Assembly (NCBI GenBank): GCA_016795325.1
Contig: JAEUHY010000015.1
Span: 1 to 64,000, forward strand
Direction of reading: 5' to 3'
Source of the DNA: Planctomycetota bacterium
GTDB lineage: Bacteria > Planctomycetota > UBA1135 > GCA-002686595
DNA: 64,000 nucleotides
Shown here: one piece after another, positions 27,165 through 34,628 of the stretch
How positions within the stretch are numbered: position 1 is the first letter of the stretch
How the letters are laid out: each line of letters opens with the position of its first letter
Program-made: the position numbers and the translations under genes
Notes under the pieces: generated by a model
What the model was told of the DNA's origin: nothing
The model's input: only the letters and a program-made list of their open reading frames with translations
Database searches by the model: none

Positions 27165-27562
27165 TCCTCAGCGACCTGCTACGTCGCGTTGTGCACAGCA
27201 TGCACGTGCATCTTCGATCCTGACGCAGACTCGCAGGTGGGCGGTCCCCGGACCAGGCCGACGCCGCACGCGCTCGGCCGATCGCGCGCATGCGTCACGG
27301 GAAAGTCGGTGAGCCCGTGGGCGGCGCGCAACGCGCACGGCGTCTGGAGACCGCGAAGGACGCAGCGCTCACGGGCTGGCGCACGACGCAGGCTGTAGGT
27401 CGACCGCCAAGGCCACGCGCGCGTGCGCTACACGTTTACGGCGCGCGTGTTCGTCTTCCGCCCCGGCGGGGCGCGTGCCTTGGTGAGCGCGCGCGAGATC
27501 CTGATGCCGGGCCCGTGGCGACAGGAGCGGGCGATCGCGCCGCGCTGGAGACGTGCGGTGTT
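27165..27562 (+). pseudogene. Decayed copy of the lipoprotein gene at 22354
   Basis: The stretch matches the parent from its lipobox region (CTACTCIFDPDADSQ against CAACSSTFDPDADAQ) through LETAKGEPLTGW and the ARVFVFDPGEA segment. It then jumps to the parent's segment around 23085-23165 (ARALVSARELLMPGPW). The jump corresponds to loss of about 393 bases between two GAGGCG copies in the parent (22690 and 23083). Frameshifts break the frame before and after. It is followed by the SDR operon. Confidence 0.88.
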
Positions 27563-27657
27563 TCGTTCGCGCCCTCGCACTTCCGGTCGACGAGACGGGC
27601 GGCGCTGACGCGCGCAGCGCCTTCGAACTCAGAGCGTGCTACGCGTACGATGCGCAG

Positions 27658-28467
27658 ATGCACGCATCTTGCGCAGGCCACGCGGCCTTCATCACCGGGG
27701 CGGGGCGCGGCATCGGCGCAGCGATCGCGCGGCGCCTGGCGGGCGAGGGCGCGTTCGTCGTGCTCGGCGCGCGTTCGCTCGGCGACTGTGAGGCGTTGGC
27801 GGCGGAGCTGCGCGCGAGCGGCGGCCGCGCGGCGGCCGTGGCGATCGACGTAGGCTCGCCGGAGTCGGTGCGGGCGGCTGTGGCGCGCGCGGTGGAGCTC
27901 GCTGCGCGCGAGCACGGTCAAACGCTCGACTGGTTGATCAACAACGCCGGCATCGCGCAGAGCGCGCCGCTGGTGCCGCGCGAAGACGCCGAAGCGCTGT
28001 TCGAGCGGCACATGCAGGTCAATTTCCACGGCGCGCGCCGCACGCTCGAGGCGCTGCTGCCGGAGATGAAGCGTCGCGGCTACGGCCGGATCGTCAACAT
28101 CGCCTCGTCGGCGGCGCTGCTGGGTTACCGCTACGTGTCGGCCTACTGCGCGTCGAAGCACGCGCTCCTGGGCTACTCGCGCGCTGCGGCGCTCGAGCTC
28201 GAAGGCAGCGGCGTCGCGCTCGGCGTCGTGTGCCCGCACTTCGTCGACTCGCCGATGACCGACGAGTCGGCGCGCCGCATCGCGCAGAAGACCGGGCAGA
28301 GCGAGGAGCGCGCGCGCGAGCTGCTCGCGGCGCAAAACCCCAGCGGCGTGCTCGTGCGGCCCGAGCAGATCGCCGAGGTCGTGCTCGAGCTGTGCCAACG
28401 CGGTGAGAACGGCGCGCTGGTCGAACTCGACGGCGCCGAGCCTCGCTATCATCCGCGCTCCTCATGA
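27658..28467 (+). CDS. Short-chain dehydrogenase/reductase
   Basis: The 269-residue SDR has TGAGRGIG, NNAGIAQS, catalytic Ser in NIASSAALLG and YxxxK in YCASKHALLGYS. These are classical 'cP1/cP2-like' SDR features; the C-terminal part (PHFVDSPMTDE) is that of 3-ketoacyl- or hydroxyacyl-reductase types. It opens an operon with the RidA-like gene (ATGA overlap). In the CoA-dependent aromatic pathway suggested here it could oxidise a 3-hydroxyacyl-CoA, but nothing in the sequence proves the substrate. The start at 27658 follows the lipoprotein remnant; an upstream extension of the frame is non-coding. Confidence 0.88.
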   Translation: MHASCAGHAAFITGAGRGIGAAIARRLAGEGAFVVLGARSLGDCEALAAELRASGGRAAAVAIDVGSPESVRAAVARAVELAAREHGQTLDWLINNAGIAQSAPLVPREDAEALFERHMQVNFHGARRTLEALLPEMKRRGYGRIVNIASSAALLGYRYVSAYCASKHALLGYSRAAALELEGSGVALGVVCPHFVDSPMTDESARRIAQKTGQSEERARELLAAQNPSGVLVRPEQIAEVVLELCQRGENGALVELDGAEPRYHPRSS

Positions 28468-28880
28468 GCGTCGAGTCGATTGTTGTCGAAGGTTGGAAAG
28501 CTCCGCGCGGTTACGCCAACGGCGTGCTCGCGCCCGCCGGCTCGCGCATGCTCGCGGTGGCCGGCCAGATCGCCTGGGACGCGGAGCAACGCCTGATTTC
28601 CGCCGATTTCGCGGCGCAGTTCCGCCAGGCGCTCGCGAACGTCGTCGCCGTCGTGCGCGCGGCCGGCGGCGAGCCGACGGACTTGATGTCGCTCACGATC
28701 TACGTCGTCGACAAGCAGGCCTACATGGCGCGCGTCAAGGAGCTCGGAGCGATCTGGAAGGAGCTCATCGGGCGGCACTACCCGGCGATGGCGCTGGTCG
28801 AAGTCGCCGATCTGCTCGAAGAAGGCGCACAGGTTGAGATTCAAGCGCTGGCGGCCATCGCGCCGCGCGCGGGGAGTTGA
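28464..28880 (+). CDS. RidA/YjgF family protein
   Basis: A 138-residue RidA-fold protein, with the conserved LAVAGQIAWD, FRQALANVVAVVRAAGG and MSLTIYVVDKQAYMARV segments. In archetypal RidA imine deaminases the substrate carboxylate is held by an Arg in a PARxxVEV motif; here the same place reads PAMALVEVADL, so the Arg is replaced and classical 2-aminoacrylate deaminase activity is doubtful. The gene overlaps the SDR (ATGA). Relatives are often found in aromatic-degradation operons where imines or enamines must be hydrolysed, which would suit this neighbourhood. Confidence 0.88.
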   Translation: MSVESIVVEGWKAPRGYANGVLAPAGSRMLAVAGQIAWDAEQRLISADFAAQFRQALANVVAVVRAAGGEPTDLMSLTIYVVDKQAYMARVKELGAIWKELIGRHYPAMALVEVADLLEEGAQVEIQALAAIAPRAGS

Positions 28881-28883
28881 GCG

Positions 28884-29159
28884 ATGGGAATTGGAAGCCT
28901 GTGGTTCCACGAGATGTTCACGAAGCCTGAGCTCGAGAAGCTCACCTCGAAGTTGGAATGGCAGCAGCAGCGCGATGAGCAGCAGGACGCGCGCATCGAC
29001 GACCTGCGCGCCGACCTCGAACGCATGTCGCTGCTCGCCAAGACGCTGGCCGAGCTGTGCATCGAGCGCGGGGTGTTGACGCGCGAACAGTTGCACGACC
29101 GCATGCTGGCGCACGACCCGCGCCGCGCCGCCAATCCTCACGAGAATCGCCGCGCATGA
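28884..29159 (+). CDS. Small coiled-coil protein in the catabolic operon
   Basis: A 91-residue protein without a recognised domain. The middle (about residues 15-50) is a charged, Gln-rich coiled coil, EKLTSKLEWQQQRDEQQDAR. It starts three bases after the RidA-like stop and its TGA overlaps the ATG of the enoyl-CoA hydratase gene, so it is translated within the operon. The compact overlap supports that the gene is real. Function unknown. Confidence 0.75.
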   Translation: MGIGSLWFHEMFTKPELEKLTSKLEWQQQRDEQQDARIDDLRADLERMSLLAKTLAELCIERGVLTREQLHDRMLAHDPRRAANPHENRRA

Positions 29160-29968
29160 ACCCCAAGCACTTCAAGTACAGCGAGCAGGACGGCGTCGCG
29201 ACCGTGCGGCTCGACCGCCCCGAGCGCCTCAACGCGCTCACGTTCGATTCCTACGCCGAGTTGCGCGATGCGTTCGTCACGCTGCACAACTCGAAGACCG
29301 TGCGCGCGATCGTGCTCACCGGAACGGGGCGCGCGTTCTGCTCGGGCGGCGACGTCAAGGACATCATCGGCAAGCTGTTCGGCGTGCCCGAGGCGGACCT
29401 GTTCCAGTTCACGCGCATGACCTGCGACTTGATCGAGAACATGCGCCGCTGCGAGAAGCCGATCGTGGCCGCGCTCAACGGCACGACCTGCGGCGCCGGT
29501 GCGGTGATGGCCGCCGCCGCTGACGTGCGCGTGGCGGCCGACACGGCGAAGATCGCGTTCCTGTTCACGAAGGTCGGCTTGTCCGGCGCCGACATGGGCG
29601 CCGCGTGGCTGTTGCCGCGCATCGTAGGCCTGGGCCGCGCGAGCGAACTGCTCATGCTCGGCGAATTCATCAGCGCCCAGCGCGCGCACGACATGGGTCT
29701 GTACAACGAAGTCTGCCGTCCCGACGAGCTCGAGGCGCGCGCGTTCGAGTGGGCGCGCAAGCTCGCCGCCGGCCCGACGCTCGGCATGGCGGTGACCAAG
29801 CGCATGCTCAACGCCGAGGCTTCGATGACGCTCGGTGAAGCGATGGGGGCCGAAGGCTGGATCCAAGCCGAGTGCATGAAGCACCCCGACTACCTCGAGG
29901 GTTATCAGGCCTCGCTCGAGAAGCGTGCGCCCGATTTCGCGGCCGTGGCGCGCAGGGGCGCGAAGTGA
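29156..29968 (+). CDS. Enoyl-CoA hydratase/isomerase family protein
   Basis: The 270-residue crotonase-fold protein shows the oxyanion-hole segments AFCSGGDVKDIIG and LNGTTCGAGAVMAAAADVR, and the GLSGADMGAAWLLPRIVG motif. It hydrates or isomerises 2-enoyl-CoA esters; one of the two catalytic Glu positions appears as Asp. It overlaps the preceding and following genes (ATGA, GTGA). In the operon it could act on a ring-derived unsaturated acyl-CoA. Substrate is an inference. Confidence 0.92.
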   Translation: MNPKHFKYSEQDGVATVRLDRPERLNALTFDSYAELRDAFVTLHNSKTVRAIVLTGTGRAFCSGGDVKDIIGKLFGVPEADLFQFTRMTCDLIENMRRCEKPIVAALNGTTCGAGAVMAAAADVRVAADTAKIAFLFTKVGLSGADMGAAWLLPRIVGLGRASELLMLGEFISAQRAHDMGLYNEVCRPDELEARAFEWARKLAAGPTLGMAVTKRMLNAEASMTLGEAMGAEGWIQAECMKHPDYLEGYQASLEKRAPDFAAVARRGAK

Positions 29969-31113
29969 GCGCGGCCGCGCTCGAGGTCTTCCGTGCGCGC
30001 GCGCGGCGCGTGGGCGAGCAGCACGCCGCCGAGGTCGATGCGCTCGACGAGACGGCCGGAGCGCGGCGCGCGCTCTCGCTCGTCGCCGAAGCCAATCTCG
30101 CGAAGCTGTGCGTGCCCGAGCAGTGGGGCGGCGCGCACCTCGACGGGCTCGCGTCGCGCAAGGACGTCTCGTGCCGTGCGCTGTGCGCCGCGCGCTACGA
30201 ACTCGCGCGCCACAGCGCGATGCTCGACGTGATGCTCGTCATGCAGGGGCTGGGCTCGTACGCGATCTCGATCGCCGGCTCGGACCCGTTGCGCGCGAGC
30301 ATGCTCCCGCGCGTCGCGCGCGGCGAACTCATCGCGGCGTTTGCGCTGACCGAGCCTGGCGCCGGGTCGGACCTCGGCATGGTCGCGACGCGCGCCGAAC
30401 GCGTCGGCGAGCGCTGGAAGCTCAACGGCGCGAAGACCTTCATCTCCAACGCCGGCGTCGCGGACTTCTACACGGTGCTCGCGCGTACGAGCGGCGCACC
30501 CGGCGACGGCGGCAAGGGCAGCCTGACGATGTTCTGCGTGCCCGCGAACACGCCCGGCGTTTCCGCGCAGCGTTTCGAGGTCACTTCACCGCATCCGATC
30601 GGCGACGTGCTGTTCGACGGCGCGGAGCTCGACGATGGACAACGACTGGGCGAAGTCGGCTCGGGCCTCGACACCGCGCTCGCCGTGCTCGGCCGCTTTC
30701 GCGTGAGCGTGGCCGCTGCGGCCAACGGCTTCGCGCGGCGCGCGCTCGAGGAGTCGATCGCACACCTCAAGTCGCGCACGCAGTTCGGCAAGCCTCTCGC
30801 CGCGAACCAGGGCCTGGGCTTCGATCTGGCCGAAATGGACATGCGCCTGCGCGCGGCGGAGCTGCTCGTCGACGAAGCGGCCGCTGCGGTCGACCGCGGC
30901 GAACGCGCGGTGCTCGAAGTGGCGCGCGCCAAGCTGTTCGCGACCGAGAACGCCTCGTACGTTTGCGACCGCGCGGTCCAACACTTCGGAGGCCTGGGCG
31001 TGAAGCGCGGCGTGCTGGTCGAACGTTTGTGGCGCGACGTGCGCGCGCTGCGCATCTACGAGGGTGCGAGCGAGATCCAAAAGCTCCTGATGGCGCGCGA
31101 ACTCACGCGCTGA
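29965..31113 (+). CDS. Acyl-CoA dehydrogenase
   Basis: The 382-residue flavoprotein has the acyl-CoA dehydrogenase signatures ALTEPGAGSDLGMVATRA, FISNAGVADFYTV, RTQFGKPLAANQGL and the C-terminal catalytic segment RIYEGASEIQKLLMAREL. It would oxidise an acyl-CoA to the 2-enoyl-CoA with FAD and pass electrons to an electron-transfer flavoprotein. It starts at GTG, overlapping the enoyl-CoA hydratase stop, and is followed after six bases by a 2Fe-2S ferredoxin. Confidence 0.93.
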   Translation: MSAAALEVFRARARRVGEQHAAEVDALDETAGARRALSLVAEANLAKLCVPEQWGGAHLDGLASRKDVSCRALCAARYELARHSAMLDVMLVMQGLGSYAISIAGSDPLRASMLPRVARGELIAAFALTEPGAGSDLGMVATRAERVGERWKLNGAKTFISNAGVADFYTVLARTSGAPGDGGKGSLTMFCVPANTPGVSAQRFEVTSPHPIGDVLFDGAELDDGQRLGEVGSGLDTALAVLGRFRVSVAAAANGFARRALEESIAHLKSRTQFGKPLAANQGLGFDLAEMDMRLRAAELLVDEAAAAVDRGERAVLEVARAKLFATENASYVCDRAVQHFGGLGVKRGVLVERLWRDVRALRIYEGASEIQKLLMARELTR

Positions 31114-31119
31114 CGATCC

Positions 31120-31458
31120 ATGGCGAAGTTCGAGCGACACATTTTCGTCTGCACCAACGAGCGCGCGAGCGGCGACGAGCGTGGCTCGTGCAAGGCGCGC
31201 GGCGGCGACGCCGTGGCCGAAGCGTTCAAGCACAAGCTCTACGAGCGGGGCTTCAAGCGCGTCGTGCGGCCCAACAAGGCCGGTTGCCTCGACCAGTGCG
31301 CGCAGGGCGTGTGCGTGGTCGTGTACCCCGACGCAGTGTGGTACGGCGGCGTGAAGCCCGAGGACGTCGACGAGATCATCGAGAGCCACGTGGTCGGCGG
31401 GAAACCGCTGGCGCGGCTCGTGATCCCCGACGACAAGCTCACCGGCCGCGCGCCCTGA
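31120..31458 (+). CDS. 2Fe-2S ferredoxin-like protein
   Basis: The 112-residue protein has the thioredoxin-like 2Fe-2S ferredoxin pattern: C11, C24, C56 and C60 in HIFVCTNER, RGSCKARGG and AGCLDQCAQG, with C65 extra. It starts six bases after the acyl-CoA dehydrogenase, suggesting it belongs to the operon and serves as an electron carrier, perhaps for a reductase or hydroxylase. Its stop codon lies within a 35-bp tandem repeat. Confidence 0.9.
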   Translation: MAKFERHIFVCTNERASGDERGSCKARGGDAVAEAFKHKLYERGFKRVVRPNKAGCLDQCAQGVCVVVYPDAVWYGGVKPEDVDEIIESHVVGGKPLARLVIPDDKLTGRAP

Positions 31459-31515
31459 GGGCGCCGGCGGTGCTCGTTGGGCGCGCGCCCCGAAGGCGCC
31501 GCCAGTGTTTTTGGG
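31448..31515. repeat. Imperfect tandem repeat, 35-bp period
   Basis: GCGCGCCCTGAGGGCGCCGG (from 31448) is repeated as GCGCGCCCCGAAGGCGCCGC (from 31483), each followed by a G-rich tail (TTGGG). The first unit holds the ferredoxin stop codon. Stem-loops with GGCGCC cores are possible, so it may serve as a terminator or just result from slippage. Confidence 0.6.
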
Positions 31516-31574
31516 CACCTGGCGCGCCGCAGGGAGCGGGAAAATCGGCCTGTTCGCGCTACCCTCGCTGCTCC

Positions 31575-32297
31575 ATGGCTCACAGCGAACCGACCGGCGC
31601 CACGAGCGTCTCTCCGCGCCACGACGAGGAGACCCGCGGCCTTTTCAAGCGCATCCTCGAAGGCCAGGCCTACCGCCAGTTGATGCTCAGCAACATCCGC
31701 GGGCACGGCATCAAGATGCTGCCGGAGGTTGCGGACAAGACGCGCGTCGCGTCCGCGTTGCTCACCTCGCTGCAGCAGTTCGGCGAGCTCGAGCGCCTCT
31801 ACCGCAGCCAGGACTTCGGCGACGTGGTCTCCGCGGTGCGCCACAAGATGGAGCGCGTGCCTTATCCCTCGACGCGCATGGAGCTCGCCGTGTGCCTATT
31901 CCTGTGCGAGCGCGTTTCGTGGCATGCGCTCGGCGCATACGTCGACTCGACCGTGCCCGAGTTCGCTGCGATCGCGCACGCGCGCCGCGCGGAGTTGCGG
32001 GCGCTCGACGCGCCCGAGGATCCGGCCTTCGCCGAGTTCTGCGCCGATCCCACCAATCGCCCGCTCGCGCAGCAGCTCGTCAACCGTTGGCTCTCGATCA
32101 CGCTGCTCTCGCTGGGCCGGCCCGACAGCCCCGGCGATGCGCGCGCCCTCGAGTTGAAGCTGCGCTCCAAGTCGATCGCCGCGATCGTCGGCGAGTACCT
32201 CGCCGGCCTCGAGCCGTTCCTCAAGTCCTGCGGCCTGGTGGCGCCCGACGGCGCGTCGATCGGCGTCGAGTTGCCCAAGTCGCGCGTCCGCCGCTGA
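31575..32297 (+). CDS. Possible PaaA/PaaC-like (ferritin-like) protein
   Basis: A 240-residue all-helical protein without a signal peptide. The N-terminal segment AYRQLMLSNIRGHGIKMLPE resembles the start of phenylacetyl-CoA epoxygenase A/C proteins (YRxxLxxxIxxHxxxxxxLPE). The E and H residues that would bind a di-iron centre are only partly recognisable (FGELER, SWHALGAY), so activity is uncertain. It begins a second run with the kynureninase-like gene (four-base gap). If the assignment is right it would be a monooxygenase subunit or a scaffold in an aromatic CoA pathway; otherwise the role is unknown. Confidence 0.45.
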   Translation: MAHSEPTGATSVSPRHDEETRGLFKRILEGQAYRQLMLSNIRGHGIKMLPEVADKTRVASALLTSLQQFGELERLYRSQDFGDVVSAVRHKMERVPYPSTRMELAVCLFLCERVSWHALGAYVDSTVPEFAAIAHARRAELRALDAPEDPAFAEFCADPTNRPLAQQLVNRWLSITLLSLGRPDSPGDARALELKLRSKSIAAIVGEYLAGLEPFLKSCGLVAPDGASIGVELPKSRVRR

Positions 32298-32301
32298 TCC
32301 C

Positions 32302-33549
32302 ATGAACTCAACCTCCGCCGCCCCGCGCGCCGCCGCGCCCACGCTCGCCGACTGCGACGCCTTCGCGGAGCGTTGGCGTCCGCGTTTCCCGATCCTCGCG
32401 AGCACGACCTACCTCGTGACGCACTCGCTCGGCGCGATGCCGCTCGCGGTGCACGACAAGCTGCGCGCATACGCCGATCAGTGGGCGACACGCGGCGTGC
32501 GCTCGTGGGCCGAAGGTTGGTGGGACACGCCGGTGCAGGTCGGCAACCTGCTCGCGCGCATCATGAACGCGCCCGCGGGCTCGGTGACGATGCACCCCAA
32601 CGTCTCGACGGTGGAGAGCATCGTCGCGAGCTGCCTCGACTATTCGGGCAAGCGCAACAAGGTCGTCTACACCGATCAGAACTTCCCCACGAACATGTAC
32701 GTGTGGGAGGCGTGGAAGCGCTACGGCGCGCAGATTCACGTCGTCAAGAGCCGCGACGGGCGCACGGTTCCGACCGAGGACCTGCTCGCGGCGATCGACG
32801 AGACCACGCTGATCCTGCCGATCAGCCACGTGTTCTTCCGCAGCTCGTACCGGCAGGATGCCGCCGCGATCTGCGCGCGCGCGAAGGAAGTTGGCGCGTT
32901 GGTGCTGCTCGACACGTACCAATCGCTCGGCGTCGTGCCCGTCGATGTCCAGCAACTGGGCGTCGACATGGTCTGCGGCGGCTCGGTGAAGTGGCTGCTG
33001 GGCGGGCCGGGCGCGGGCTACTTGTACGTGCGGCCAGAGTTGTTGCCCAAACTCGAGCCGAAGATCACGGGCTGGGCCGGCCACGCGGCGCCGTTCGCGT
33101 TCGAACTCGGCGAGCAACGCTTCGCGCCCGACGCGCGCCGCATGCTCAACGGTTCGCCCGCCGTGCCTGCGCTGCTCGCTGCGACGGCGGGCTACGAGAC
33201 GATCCTCGAGGTCGGCGTCGAGCGCATCCACCAGCACTCGGTGCTGCTCACCGAGTGGCTGCGCCAGGAACTGCTCGCGCGTGGCTTCGCTGTCACGAGC
33301 CCGACGGATCCCGCGCGGCGCGGCGGTTCGCTCACGGTCAAGCTCGGCGACGGCGAGAGCGGCCCGGCGTTCGTCGCGGCGCTCGAACAGCGCGGCGTGC
33401 TCGTCGACCATCGCCCCGATGCGGGGCTGCGCGTGAGCCCGCACTTCTACACCAAGCTCGAAGAGCTGCGACGCTTCGCTGATTTGCTCGTGGAGTTGCG
33501 CACGGGCGGAGCGTGGCGTTCGCACGTCGACGCGAAGAAGTCGTACTGA
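32302..33549 (+). CDS. Kynureninase-like class V PLP enzyme
   Basis: The 415-residue protein is a fold-type I PLP enzyme of the aminotransferase class V/kynureninase group. Signatures are YLVTHSLGAMPLAVHDKLRA and GVRSWAEGWWDTPVQVG near the N-terminus (as in kynureninase), LVLLDTYQSLGVVPVDVQQ with the PLP-binding Asp, and GGSVKWLLGGPGAGY with the Schiff-base Lys. Kynureninases cleave kynurenine to anthranilate and alanine; isopenicillin-epimerase-like and cysteine-desulfurase-like members are alternatives. The surroundings (CoA-linked aromatic enzymes) favour kynurenine or a related ring substrate, as an inference. Confidence 0.75.
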   Translation: MNSTSAAPRAAAPTLADCDAFAERWRPRFPILASTTYLVTHSLGAMPLAVHDKLRAYADQWATRGVRSWAEGWWDTPVQVGNLLARIMNAPAGSVTMHPNVSTVESIVASCLDYSGKRNKVVYTDQNFPTNMYVWEAWKRYGAQIHVVKSRDGRTVPTEDLLAAIDETTLILPISHVFFRSSYRQDAAAICARAKEVGALVLLDTYQSLGVVPVDVQQLGVDMVCGGSVKWLLGGPGAGYLYVRPELLPKLEPKITGWAGHAAPFAFELGEQRFAPDARRMLNGSPAVPALLAATAGYETILEVGVERIHQHSVLLTEWLRQELLARGFAVTSPTDPARRGGSLTVKLGDGESGPAFVAALEQRGVLVDHRPDAGLRVSPHFYTKLEELRRFADLLVELRTGGAWRSHVDAKKSY

Positions 33550-33557
33550 TCTGCGGC

Positions 33558-34334
33558 ATGGAGAGCGCGCTCGAGCACGTGCGCTTCGCCGGGCACGGCG
33601 GAGAGCTCATCGACGGATGGTTCGCGGCGCCGCATGCCGCTGCTGGAGAGCGCGCGCCTGCGCTGGTGCTCGCGCCGGAGGTTTTTGGCGTGGACGCGCA
33701 CCAACGCGATGTCGCGCTGCGCTTTGCAAGCGAGGGCTTCGCGACGCTCGCCGTCGAGGTCTGGTCGCGCGAGGGTCTGCCCGGTCCGCGTCCTACGCCG
33801 CGTGAGCCGTCGCCGAAGTGGACGCCCGAACAGGTGCGCGCGGCGGTCTACGCGCTGCCCGACCGGCGCGTGCTCGGCGATCTCGAAGGCGGCCTCGCCT
33901 GGCTCGCCGCGCGCGCGGACGTAGACGCGCGCAAGCTCGCCGCCGTCGGTTTCTGCATGGGCGGCAACCACGTCTACCAACTCGGTTGCCACAGCCGGCG
34001 CGTCGCTGCGTGCGTCGATTTCTACGGGCGCATCGTGTACGCCGAGCTCAACGCGGCGAAACCCATGCAGCCGATCGAGTACGCGCTCAACCTCAGCGTT
34101 CCGCTGCTCGCGTTCTTCGGCGACAAGGACTCGACCATTCCTCCCGAGCACGTCGCGGCGTTCCGCGAACGGCTCGAACAGGCCTGCAAGAACGTCGAGA
34201 TCGTGACCTACCCCGAAGCGGGCCACGGCTTCTTCAACGACACGCGCCCGACGTACCGGCGCGCCGAGTCGGAGGACGCGTGGCGTCGCACGCTCGCGTT
34301 CCTGCGCGAGCAACTCGAACTCGACAACGACTGA
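33558..34334 (+). CDS. Dienelactone hydrolase family protein
   Basis: The 258-residue alpha/beta hydrolase has the DLH nucleophile motif GFCMGGNHVYQL with catalytic Cys, the acid in FGDKDSTIPPEH and the His in EAGHGFFNDTRPTY. It opens lactones or esters arising from ring cleavage. It begins eight bases after the kynureninase-like gene and ends the catabolic run; the following genes are on the opposite strand. The start at 33558 is the first ATG fitting the domain; a longer frame overlaps the previous gene. Confidence 0.9.
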   Translation: MESALEHVRFAGHGGELIDGWFAAPHAAAGERAPALVLAPEVFGVDAHQRDVALRFASEGFATLAVEVWSREGLPGPRPTPREPSPKWTPEQVRAAVYALPDRRVLGDLEGGLAWLAARADVDARKLAAVGFCMGGNHVYQLGCHSRRVAACVDFYGRIVYAELNAAKPMQPIEYALNLSVPLLAFFGDKDSTIPPEHVAAFRERLEQACKNVEIVTYPEAGHGFFNDTRPTYRRAESEDAWRRTLAFLREQLELDND

Positions 34335-34343
34335 GCGCCGCGC

Positions 34344-34589
34344 TCAGCCCTCGCGCGCGAGGATGCGCAGCGCCTCTTCGAGGTAGCGCGCCGGCACGAA
34401 CACGCTCGCTCCGCCGTAGGTCAGGCCGTTGTTGTCGTGCAGGTTGTCGGCGTAGACCTGCGGCTCGACGACGTGCGTCGGCACGCCGTTGCCCTCCAGC
34501 TCCGCCTGCCGGATGCGCGCGCTCCACACGTCGCCGTTGAACACGTTGCGCCAGTCCTGGCCGCGGCTCCTGGGGTTTGACGTACTCAC
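34344..34589 (-). CDS. DUF2007-like small protein
   Basis: An 81-residue protein with a GTG start after an AGGAG site (AAGGAGAGCGCGAGC). The C-terminal half, VVEPQVYADNLHDNNGLTYG and VPARYLEEALRIL, resembles small DUF2007 (putative signal-transducing) proteins. Function unknown. It lies convergent to the dienelactone hydrolase, downstream of the large carboxypeptidase-regulatory-like gene only on the genome map (opposite order of transcription: that gene is downstream). Confidence 0.7.
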   Translation of the reverse strand: MSTSNPRSRGQDWRNVFNGDVWSARIRQAELEGNGVPTHVVEPQVYADNLHDNNGLTYGGASVFVPARYLEEALRILAREG

Positions 34590-34628
34590 GCTCGCGCTCT
34601 CCTTGCACTTCAGGCTAGCCCACGCGCT

